64,000 nucleotides of DNA, taken from NCBI RefSeq assembly GCF_013201895.1, contig NZ_CP053841.1, positions 992,001 to 1,056,000 on the forward strand. Direction: 5' to 3'. The stretch is from Campylobacter blaseri. GTDB lineage: Bacteria; Campylobacterota; Campylobacteria; Campylobacterales; Campylobacteraceae. Every line of letters begins with the position of its first letter. Position 1 is the stretch's first letter. The notes under the pieces are model-generated. The model had not been told where the DNA came from and ran no database searches. It was given only the letters and a program-made list of their open reading frames with translations. The position numbers were made by a program, and so were the translations under genes. Positions 1 to 7,227 of this stretch are shown here, piece after piece.

Positions 1-80
1 AGGTTTTATATCATTAAAAATATGTATAACTATATAAAAAATAGGTATAGTGATTAAAAAAAGTATAAAAAAAGACAATA

Positions 81-103
81 AAAGAGACCAATTAGGTCTC
101 TTT
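81..103 (-). terminator. Terminator of fbpA
   Basis: A perfect 9-bp stem, AAAGAGACC / GGTCTCTTT with a 5-nt loop, lies just past the fbpA stop codon. Read on the minus strand it is followed by a T-rich stretch, which fits an intrinsic terminator for fbpA. Confidence 0.75.
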
Positions 104-130
104 GTAAATTTTATAACTATGTTCAAAAAA

Positions 131-1138
131 TTATTGCCATCCAGCTTTATCAGCTACGCTTTGAGCTTTTTGAACACTTTGACTAATCAGATCAAAGTCC
201 AAAGTGCTAGCTTTAAACTCTCCCCAAGACTTAACCACATCAGCTGTTTTAGCATTTGGATTCGCTGGGTATTCATAGTTATATTTTGAGAAAATCTCTT
301 GTGCCTCTACATTAGTTAAAAACTCTATAAACTTTTTAGCATTTTCAATATTTTTAGCATATTTTGTAATCCCTGCACCGCTTAGATTAATATGTGTTCC
401 GCCGTCATTTTGATTTGGAAAAAATATCTTTAATTTTTTAGCAACTTCTTGTTCTATTGGATCTTTTGAAGCAGACATTCTACCCATATAATAACTGTTC
501 ATAATAGCAATTTCGCCATCACCAGCTAGTATAGCTTTTGCTTGATCTCTATCATTTCCTTTTGGAGATCTTGCGAAATTCTCAGTTAACCCTTTTGCCC
601 AAGAACTAGCTTTTTCCTCTCCATCTTTTGCTATCATAAATGCAATTAAATGTTTATTGTATGATGAAGTTGAAGAGCGAGTTAGAATTTTACCTTTCCA
701 TTTTGGAGTAGCTAAATCCTCATAAGTTGAAAGCTCTTCTACTTTAGTTTTTGCAGGATCATAAACAACTATTCTAGCTCTATATGTTATACCAACCCAG
801 TTTTTATCTTTATCCATTAAATTTGAGGGTATATTCTCATCAACTATTTTAGAACTAATTGGTTGTAATAATCCTTCTTGTTTAGCTTTATAAAGATCTC
901 CAAAACCAACTGTCATAAATACATCAGCTGTGGTATCTTTACCCTCAAGCTCTAACTTTTTAATTAAGGGATCAACCTTATCCTGAACGACATTTACTTT
1001 AATGCCTGTTTCTTTGGTAAACATTTCATACACAATCTTATCTGAATCATAATGTCTTGAAGTATATATATTTACAACATCGCTTGCCATTAGAAGTGTA
1101 GCACCAAACAGAGTTGCTAAAACAATCTTTTTTTTCAT
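131..1138 (-). CDS. fbpA: Periplasmic Fe(III)-binding protein of an ABC transporter (FbpA family)
   Basis: 335 aa. A lipid-free Sec signal peptide (residues 1-18, ending LLMA before SDVV) precedes a mature protein starting VNIYTSRHYDSD, the typical opening of class II Fe(III)-binding proteins (FbpA/AfuA; cFbpA in Campylobacter). Conserved tyrosines, including the NSYYMGRM segment at about residue 216, fit the paired-Tyr ferric site of the family. The protein would capture ferric iron in the periplasm and hand it to a permease/ATPase pair, but no permease or ATPase gene adjoins it here. A Fur-type palindrome sits directly upstream and a terminator directly downstream, so it appears to be a single-gene iron-repressed unit. 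The binding of iron itself is inferred from the family. Confidence 0.9.
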   Translation of the reverse strand: MKKKIVLATLFGATLLMASDVVNIYTSRHYDSDKIVYEMFTKETGIKVNVVQDKVDPLIKKLELEGKDTTADVFMTVGFGDLYKAKQEGLLQPISSKIVDENIPSNLMDKDKNWVGITYRARIVVYDPAKTKVEELSTYEDLATPKWKGKILTRSSTSSYNKHLIAFMIAKDGEEKASSWAKGLTENFARSPKGNDRDQAKAILAGDGEIAIMNSYYMGRMSASKDPIEQEVAKKLKIFFPNQNDGGTHINLSGAGITKYAKNIENAKKFIEFLTNVEAQEIFSKYNYEYPANPNAKTADVVKSWGEFKASTLDFDLISQSVQKAQSVADKAGWQ

Positions 1139-1150
1139 CCTTATCCTTTT

Positions 1151-1173
1151 ATAATGATTTCAATTATCATTAT
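1151..1173. promoter_or_regulatory. Fur-box-like palindrome upstream of fbpA
   Basis: Two 8-bp arms, ATAATGAT and ATCATTAT, form a perfect inverted repeat around 7 nt, 13 bases upstream of the fbpA start. The half-site matches the Fur consensus (GATAATGAT...ATCATTATC). Its position next to an iron-uptake gene supports iron-dependent repression. Confidence 0.7.
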
Positions 1174-1616
1174 ATTATATTTTTACTTAAATTATTCTTA
1201 CTCTATGGTATAATTATAAAAATGTTTTTATAATAAAAGTGCAAAATATAATTTAAAATTTACAATTGAATTTTAATATAAATTATATATTAATAAAAGA
1301 TCTATTTATGGTGTGTTTTACTATTTAATACTTGGGCTATTTTATTTTATGTAGTTTTAATTAAATATTTTTGATTTTGACTACATTATATTATAGATAT
1401 TTATCTCCTAAGCTATAACTAATTTCATCTACTGATGCCATCAATGATAGCATTTACTCTACTATTCTTAAAAAAATAATATATTAAATTTTTTATAATA
1501 AATTAATCTTTGTAGATATAATTTTAATTAAAATGTTAGCAATGCAAAACAGCACGATGTTATATATTTATAACTACGCTACTGATCGCGTTGTCTTGTA
1601 ATTTTTATTAAAATAC
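1174..1616. other. AT-rich intergenic region between fbpA and the lactate-oxidase pseudogene
   Basis: No complete gene is visible. A short minus-strand open stretch near 1393-1455 starts MLSLMASVDEISYSLG and stops after about 20 codons. It may be a remnant of a gene but cannot be identified. A ribosome-binding sequence AAAGGA at 1617-1622 belongs to the pseudogene that follows. Confidence 0.4.
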
Positions 1617-1628
1617 AAAGGAGTGAAA

Positions 1629-2765
1629 ATGGGTTCATCTAACAAATTAGATACTTCCGCAGAGGAAGTAGAAACTACAACGACGGAGAGTAGGGAAAAA
1701 GAAACTCTATCTATGCGTAAATTCATAGATGCTGCTAGGCTAGGCACATTGCCATTTGTAAGCACACGAGCATTTGCAGCTGAACCTGCTACAAAAACAG
1801 CAAAAATGGCAAAACCTGCTTTTAAGATAACTTTAATTGCTGGCTCTTCTAAGCGCTCAAGGTTGACAATTTTAATATCTTTTTCTGCAGTACTTGCCCC
1901 ATAAGCAGTTTTTTCGTTTGCATCTGGTACAGCCGGTGCTGAATGGACCCTACATGAAAATTGCCGCGCATTTGGTGACTACCGCATTGCTGCAAAACGT
2001 CTGGTTGGTCTTTCATGGAGCGATATCAATATATCAACTAGGATACTAGATTTGAATTTACCTTCTCCTGTTATGGTTACCCTAATGGGTGCCCATGCAA
2101 TGATACATGAAGGCGCAGAAGAGGCAACCGCTAGAGGTGCTGGACTAGCAAATACATTGTATTATTCATCTGGTGCATCAAATGCAACTCTTGAACAAAT
2201 TGCAAAAGCAATTATAGGCCCTAAATGATTCCAATTATACTATGACAACGATGAAGAGGTAACTAAATCAATCCTAACTTGTGTAAAAAATGCAAGCTAT
2301 ACAGCAATTATCTCAACAGTTGACGCACTTGGACCAGGACAATCTGAAAACTTTATAGCCGTGGAAAGTTCATTCCACCCAGATAAAACATTTGGAAACC
2401 ACGATCCAAAAATTGGGGGCTCAGGAAACTTCTTGAATCAAAAAACATCATTAACAACTAAAGACATTGAGTTTATTAAAAGTTTTACAAGACTGCCTGT
2501 TATTGTCAAGGGTGTTTTGCGTGCTGATGATGCTAAAAGATTTGTTAAAGCTGTTGCTATGGGTGCAGACGCAGTTGCTGTTGGTCGCCCTATTCTCTAT
2601 GGTCTAGGACTGGATAGATCCCAAGGTGTTAAATCAGTAATTGATTTTTTAAATAAAGATTTAGTAGCAGTACTAATACTAAGTGATGCAGGTAAATTAT
2701 CAGATTTAGATTCAAGTTATATTGATATAGTTGGTGAAAATTCAAAATTCAGTACCTATAAATAA
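1629..2765 (+). pseudogene. Broken FMN-dependent L-lactate oxidase / alpha-hydroxy-acid oxidase family gene
   Basis: One reading frame carries clear family segments: ASGTAGAEWTLHENCRAF, GPK-W-FQLYYD, DIEFIKSF, LPVIVKGV and VAVGRPILYGL. The start (ATG 1629) has AAAGGA six bases upstream, and an N-terminal leader ending AFAAEP suggests export. Four lesions are visible. About 90-100 bp around 1812-1912 are inverted, creating TAA at 1902-1904. The Trp codon of PK-W-FQLYY is now TGA at 2226-2228. Sequence between the FMN-binding mid-section and LTTKDIEFIK is shortened. Roughly 55-60 residues between VKGVLRADDA and VKAVAMGADA are deleted in frame, removing the catalytic His and the SNHGGRQ FMN loop. 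The gene cannot make an active enzyme. The family normally oxidises L-lactate or related 2-hydroxy acids with O2. Confidence 0.85.
1811..1913. other. Micro-inversion bounded by short inverted repeats
   Basis: The left arm AAAACCTGCTT (1811-1821) and right arm AAGCAGTTTTT (1903-1913) are inverted repeats with one mismatch. Read as its reverse complement, the segment between them encodes STAEKDIKIVNLERLEEPA followed by IKVILKAGF. This is exactly the lactate-oxidase sequence missing between the leader and ASGTAGAEW. Flipping it restores the frame on both sides without changing length and removes the TAA at 1902-1904. Confidence 0.8.
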
Positions 2766-2778
2766 GTATTAACATAAA

Positions 2779-2798
2779 GGGCAGAGAAAAATCTGCCT
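2779..2798 (+). terminator. Weak hairpin after the pseudogene
   Basis: GGCAGA / TCTGCC with a 6-nt A-rich loop lies 14 bases past the pseudogene stop codon. Only a short T-containing tail follows, so terminator activity is uncertain. Confidence 0.4.
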
Positions 2799-2985
2799 GA
2801 TTTACAAATTTATAGGCTTAATTATATTGTATGGCATGATTTAGATAGCTCAAATTTAGTTTTTTATAAAACAGGTTATGTATATATTTAGGTAAAAATT
2901 AGCGCCAATTAAATATTCATAAAAAATTAACCTATTTTTATGCTATTATATTGCATTATAATAAAGTTTATTAAAAGGCTTATTT

Positions 2986-3861
2986 TTGCAAGACAATAAT
3001 ATAAAATTTATTAAAGCAATCTTTTTTCCATTTTTAATATTATCCCTTATCTTATTAATATATTTTTACATACAATATCAAAATCAAGAAAAAGAATTGG
3101 CTATAAAAAAATATTTTGATTTTAATAGTGAGCTTTTATTAAATACCATTGAAGAAGAAAGACTTAATGTTCTCACTGTATCGTTGATACTTTCTAGCAA
3201 TAAAGATATTAAAAAATGCATATTAGAAAAAGAAGACAATCAATGTTCCACAACTCTAAATAACTATGTCGAAACCTTAAAAAATATACCACTTTATAGT
3301 AATATATTAATACATGTTCATTCAAAAGATTTTAAAAGTATAGCTAGAAGCTGGAACTCCAAGCTTCATGGAGATGACCTTAGCACTTTTAGATACACTC
3401 TTTTAAATACAAAATTAAATATGAAACCATTAGCAGGGATTGAAGTAGGAAGATGTGGGGTTTTTTCTAGAGGAATTTCTCCTGTTTTAGATAAAAAAGA
3501 ATTTATTGGTAGTATTGAGGTTATGCTAGATTTTTCACATCTTTATAAACTAGCAAAATCCCAAGGGTATAATCTTTTTATGATTATAGATAAAAGGTAT
3601 TCGACTGATTGCTTTTATTCTAAACATAATATACTAAAAAACCATATTTTATTAAATCCAGAATACGCAAATTTAAATATAGCACCTATGTTAAATGAGA
3701 TAAATTTAAATGATAAAAATTTACAAAAAATTGGAAAAAATTATCTTTATTCAAAACCTTTTAAAGATGTAAATAATAACCTCATAGGCCATATAGTTAT
3801 GCACATAAATGAAGATGATAAAGAAAGATCTTTTTCAACCCTGCACTCTATTTTTAAATAA
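2986..3861 (+). CDS. Membrane-anchored Cache-domain sensor protein without an output domain
   Basis: 291 aa. The start is TTG 2986 with AAAAGG about ten bases upstream. One transmembrane helix (about residues 7-28, rich in I/L/F) is followed by a roughly 255-residue extracytoplasmic region. That region contains the dCache-like segment VGRCGVFSRGISPVLDKKEF, which resembles ligand-binding domains of Campylobacter chemoreceptors and kinases. No HAMP, methyl-accepting, kinase or GGDEF domain follows; the protein ends at the periplasmic domain. Its end overlaps the convergent histidine kinase gene by 8 bases. An attractive inference is that it supplies a ligand-binding module to that kinase, whose own sensor region is small, but nothing in the sequence proves a partnership. 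Confidence 0.65.
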   Translation: MQDNNIKFIKAIFFPFLILSLILLIYFYIQYQNQEKELAIKKYFDFNSELLLNTIEEERLNVLTVSLILSSNKDIKKCILEKEDNQCSTTLNNYVETLKNIPLYSNILIHVHSKDFKSIARSWNSKLHGDDLSTFRYTLLNTKLNMKPLAGIEVGRCGVFSRGISPVLDKKEFIGSIEVMLDFSHLYKLAKSQGYNLFMIIDKRYSTDCFYSKHNILKNHILLNPEYANLNIAPMLNEINLNDKNLQKIGKNYLYSKPFKDVNNNLIGHIVMHINEDDKERSFSTLHSIFK

Positions 3862-4984
3862 CTTTATCTAAAAATTTATCTGTGTAAAGTGGAATTTTAT
3901 ATACAAAAGTGCTACCTTTTCCATAATCAGAATCCACTTTATATGAGATATTATATTTCAAGCATATATTTAAAACTATATTTAGACCAAGTCCAAAACC
4001 ACCTAAAGAGACATCTTCTCTTGTGTATCTATTCCAAATATTTTTAGGATCTTTTATACCTTTACCAAAATCCTTAATGGTAAAAACAGCATAACCTCTA
4101 TCTTTTTTTAGTGTAACTATGATTTTAGATGACACATCGGAATATTTTATAGCATTTGATATATTGTTATCTATAAGCCTTGTAGCCTCTATCTCAGACA
4201 TATATATGCATAAGCTATCTTCAATATTGCTAATTATCTCCATGTTTTTACTATGTGCTATGGTGCTTAAAAATTTTATCCTATCTTTTAGGAAATTTGA
4301 TAAGTTTAAATTTATTTTTGGGAAATCAACTTGTCTATTTTTTATATAGTATTCTACATCTTCGTATGTTATTTTCATCTGTTTAAGAGCTGATTTTATA
4401 CGGTGAGTATGTTTTGTCTTAACATCTAGCATTTCAAGATTTATACTAGCAACCCCAAGAGGGGTTTTAAGTTCATGCATAGCATCATTAAAAAATATAT
4501 TCATCATTTTTTTTTGCTCTAAATGCGGCTTAACTATACTTAAATACATAAAATAGATGATCAAAGAAATTGCCATAATAATAGAAAAAAGTATCAATAC
4601 TGTTAAAAATACCAGCTGCCCATATTCAATCTTTTTAGAAGTAACAACATAAATTAATTCACCTTTATAAATAAAAAAATGCTTATAAAAAACATAGCTT
4701 TTATATGTCAAAATTTGAAAGTTAAAATTTGGTGGAATTTGTTTCAAATTTGATATTATAACTCTACTATTGTTATCTAGTATTGCATATTGATATATGA
4801 GTGTAGATTTAAAATTTATTTTTTCAAAATCTTTTTCTAAATCTTTTGAAAAGGAGATTAATTCAGCAATATCTTTATTTACCAAATCTTTTGAGACTAA
4901 TTTGACAAGATACATACTTTGAAAGAAGAATATAAGTATTATAGCTAATGTAGCTAAAAGTGGAATTTTTATCTTTTTAAACAT
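3854..4984 (-). CDS. Sensor histidine kinase of a two-component system
   Basis: 376 aa. Two membrane helices (about 9-29 and 124-147) flank a periplasmic segment of about 95 residues with no recognisable sensor fold. The H-box MHELKTPLG puts the phospho-accepting His at residue 170, only about 22 residues after the second helix, so there is no HAMP linker. The N-box (NNISNAIKYS), G1 box (KDFGKGI) and G2 box (GLGLNIV) of the HATPase domain are present. Its start overlaps the 3' end of the response regulator gene by 8 bases, so the pair is co-translated. Both lie directly downstream of psrABC on the same strand, which suggests that they sense or control polysulfide/thiosulfate respiration. That role is inference from position. 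Confidence 0.88.
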   Translation of the reverse strand: MFKKIKIPLLATLAIILIFFFQSMYLVKLVSKDLVNKDIAELISFSKDLEKDFEKINFKSTLIYQYAILDNNSRVIISNLKQIPPNFNFQILTYKSYVFYKHFFIYKGELIYVVTSKKIEYGQLVFLTVLILFSIIMAISLIIYFMYLSIVKPHLEQKKMMNIFFNDAMHELKTPLGVASINLEMLDVKTKHTHRIKSALKQMKITYEDVEYYIKNRQVDFPKINLNLSNFLKDRIKFLSTIAHSKNMEIISNIEDSLCIYMSEIEATRLIDNNISNAIKYSDVSSKIIVTLKKDRGYAVFTIKDFGKGIKDPKNIWNRYTREDVSLGGFGLGLNIVLNICLKYNISYKVDSDYGKGSTFVYKIPLYTDKFLDKVI

Positions 4985-5633
4985 TTAGCTTATAGCCAAG
5001 CCCTCTTTTAGAGAGTATAAAATTATCAGCTGTTTTTTGTCTAATTTTCATAACATGCATTCTTATATCAGCACTATTTATTTCCTCATCCCAAAGTTCA
5101 CTTATGAGCTCATTTATAGTTACAAAACTTCCTTTTTTATATAGAAGATAGTTTAAAAGATCAAGCTCTCTACTGCTTAAATTTATAGTTTTGTCTCCAT
5201 TAGTAATTGTTTTGTTTACAGTGTTATAGTTAAAAACAGAAGCTATGGTTATTAGATTCTTATCATCTCTTGCATAGTATTTTCTCATAAGCTCGTTGAC
5301 CCTAAATTTAAGCTCGGCTAAATTAAAAGGCTTTTTAAGATATTCATTACAGCCAAGATCATACCCAATAGCCATATCATCTATATCTATTAAAGATGTC
5401 ATTATCATAATGGGTGTTTGTAAATTTAGCCTTTTTGCATACTTCATCACTTCATGTCCTGAAATTTCAGGAACTTTTATATCAAGTATTAAGAGGTGGT
5501 ATGTGTTATCTTTTATTTTATTGCAAGCTTCTAACCCATCGCTTGCTTCATCAACTTCGTATCCTATATCTTCAAGATATTCTTTTATACTTTGTCTATA
5601 ATTATAATCATCTTCCAAAAGAAGAATTTTCAA
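4977..5633 (-). CDS. OmpR/PhoB-type response regulator
   Basis: 218 aa. The receiver domain has the acidic pocket E7-D8-D9, phosphorylation site D51 (LLILDIKVP) and the conserved lysine in KKPF. It is followed by a winged-helix DNA-binding domain (about 125-218; SSRELDLLNYLL, then DIRMHVMKIRQK and the RGLGYKL wing). It is the cognate partner of the overlapping kinase gene. It begins 51 bases after psrC, with a strong hairpin in the gap, so it may be expressed by read-through from the psr promoter at a reduced level. Confidence 0.9.
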   Translation of the reverse strand: MKILLLEDDYNYRQSIKEYLEDIGYEVDEASDGLEACNKIKDNTYHLLILDIKVPEISGHEVMKYAKRLNLQTPIMIMTSLIDIDDMAIGYDLGCNEYLKKPFNLAELKFRVNELMRKYYARDDKNLITIASVFNYNTVNKTITNGDKTINLSSRELDLLNYLLYKKGSFVTINELISELWDEEINSADIRMHVMKIRQKTADNFILSKRGLGYKLNV

Positions 5634-5658
5634 GATATTTCCTTTTTATATGGGGTGA

Positions 5659-5681
5659 AAAGTCCGGATCAACCGGACTTT
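5659..5681 (-). terminator. Hairpin between psrC and the response regulator gene
   Basis: A perfect 9-bp stem AAAGTCCGG / CCGGACTTT with a 5-nt loop sits 3 bases past the psrC stop. Only a short T run follows on the minus strand. It may be a partial terminator or an mRNA-stabilising stem that sets the psr to two-component expression ratio. Confidence 0.6.
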
Positions 5682-5684
5682 AAA

Positions 5685-6656
5685 TCATAACCCAGTGCAA
5701 ATTTGACCTGCATAAACTATAAAAAATCTTAAAAGCACAACGCCTATCAAGATTAAAAAGCAATTAAGCACTATATAAACTGGTCTATATGCATGATTTT
5801 TCAAAGCTGTTGCAGCTATTACAATTGGAGATACAATACCTATAGCAACCACACCTATCCAAAACATCATTCCGTATGTAGGATGAGTTATAGCTTGTAC
5901 CCCAGCTTCAGCAGCTTGCCCACCTGCAAAATGAAGCCCTAAAAATAGCATTATTAGAACTGGTATCTCAAACATAATTGCTCTAAGATCAAGAACTAAT
6001 AGATATTTTATACTATCTTTATTTAATGATCCTTTAAAAAATGCCATTCCTACCAATATGTTTGCTGCAATCCCACTTGAAAACCCTGAAACTAAGAACA
6101 GAAGCGGAAGAATTGGTGTATTCCATAAAGGAAGTTTTTGTATTGCACTTAGTAAAAATCCTGTATACATAGCCACACAAATAGCAAGTATCATAAGGAT
6201 ATACTCTACATATTTTGCCAAATGTGCAAAAGATCTTATAAATTTAGTTATAGGGCTAAGAAATGATAGCAATTTACTATTTTCTATCTCTTTTTCAAAA
6301 ATTATCATTGCAAATAAAAAAGATATTGGTGTATATACACATAGTATTAAAACACCTAGCGTCATTACTGAAACAAAATTATATTTCAGCATCAACCAAT
6401 AAAAACTTAATGGCTTTCCTAAATCAACAATTAAAAGCAAAAGCCCAACAGATATAGCAATAGGCCCTGTAATGGCACCAGCTTTAACCATAGCATCCCA
6501 AATTGAATTTGTATTATCTTCGTGTTTATTCCATTTAACTAATAATGCAATCATTATAGCACCAGCACTAAGCCCTGCTAAAAACAGATAAATAGCAATT
6601 GGCCATGGCCAATAAATATGGCTAAATTGTTCCATACTTCCCCACATATTATTCAT
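5685..6656 (-). CDS. psrC: NrfD/PsrC-type membrane quinol-oxidising subunit
   Basis: 323 aa from ATG 6656. The frame is open 11 codons further upstream, but AGGAGG sits five bases before the ATG at 6656, which makes it the likely start with an 8-base overlap with psrB. Eight or more hydrophobic helices are visible, with the NrfD-type beginning HIYWPWPIAIYLFLAGLSAG. This family takes electrons from menaquinol in the membrane and passes them to the periplasmic Fe-S subunit PsrB. Together with PsrA and PsrB it completes a polysulfide- or thiosulfate-reducing complex. Confidence 0.85.
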   Translation of the reverse strand: MNNMWGSMEQFSHIYWPWPIAIYLFLAGLSAGAIMIALLVKWNKHEDNTNSIWDAMVKAGAITGPIAISVGLLLLIVDLGKPLSFYWLMLKYNFVSVMTLGVLILCVYTPISFLFAMIIFEKEIENSKLLSFLSPITKFIRSFAHLAKYVEYILMILAICVAMYTGFLLSAIQKLPLWNTPILPLLFLVSGFSSGIAANILVGMAFFKGSLNKDSIKYLLVLDLRAIMFEIPVLIMLFLGLHFAGGQAAEAGVQAITHPTYGMMFWIGVVAIGIVSPIVIAATALKNHAYRPVYIVLNCFLILIGVVLLRFFIVYAGQICTGL

Positions 6657-7215
6657 AACGGCCTCCTTTTTTGTTTTCAACAAATCCAAGCTTTGGTTTT
6701 GTGCCTAGTTCACTTTTTGGATACTTTATACTATTAGTAGCTATAACCTTGCTCACTTCGCTATTATAATCATTTGCATCACCAAAAGTTAGTGCATCAG
6801 TTGGACAAACTGTAACACAAGCAGGCTGTTCGCCACCTGCAACTCTGTTTGTAAAACAAAAAGTGCATTTTCCTATATTTTTAGTTATAGGGTCAACATA
6901 CCTAGCATCATAAGGACAGGCTAAAACGCAATATTTACAACTAACACAGATACTTTCATCCAAAAGTACAATCCCTTCATCTGTTTGAAAACTTGCTTTT
7001 GTAGGACAAACCTCAACACAAGGGGCATTTTCACACATAACACAACTATGTCTTAAAAAATTAGTTTTTAAATTTGGAAAAACACCTTTCATTTCTGCAT
7101 GTACTTGAAGCCTATAAACACCGTCGCTTGTATCGTTTTCATTTCTACAAGCAACTGAACACGCTTGACAGCCTATGCATAAATTTTCATCGTGAATCAT
7201 TACATATTTTTTCAT
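6649..7215 (-). CDS. psrB: Four-cluster ferredoxin subunit of polysulfide/thiosulfate reductase
   Basis: 188 aa, the usual length for DmsB/PsrB/PhsB proteins. Cysteine groups CIGCQACSVAC, CVMCENAPCVEVCP, CVSCKYCVLACPYDAR and CTFC...CVTVCP provide ligands for four [4Fe-4S] clusters that wire PsrC to PsrA. No signal peptide is present, as expected for a subunit exported with its Tat-dependent partner. The gene lies 12 bases after psrA and overlaps psrC, so the three are one operon. Confidence 0.9.
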   Translation of the reverse strand: MKKYVMIHDENLCIGCQACSVACRNENDTSDGVYRLQVHAEMKGVFPNLKTNFLRHSCVMCENAPCVEVCPTKASFQTDEGIVLLDESICVSCKYCVLACPYDARYVDPITKNIGKCTFCFTNRVAGGEQPACVTVCPTDALTFGDANDYNSEVSKVIATNSIKYPKSELGTKPKLGFVENKKGGRYE

Positions 7216-7227
7216 TTCATTCTACCT

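Noticed and set aside
50-289. 79-codon plus-strand frame over the end of fbpA
   Set aside because: It lies antisense to fbpA and reads through its terminator; no start signal.
1811-1913. The inversion as an active phase-variation switch
   Set aside because: No recombinase lies nearby, the repeats are short, and further lesions downstream would keep the gene off in either orientation.
2226-2228. In-frame TGA of the lactate-oxidase gene as a selenocysteine codon
   Set aside because: The family has Trp (TGG) at this place in the W-FQLYY motif, no selenocysteine hairpin is seen, and the gene has other fatal lesions.
6657-6689. Longer start of psrC at 6689
   Set aside because: The ATG at 6656 has AGGAGG five bases upstream; the extra residues are charged and would precede the first helix.
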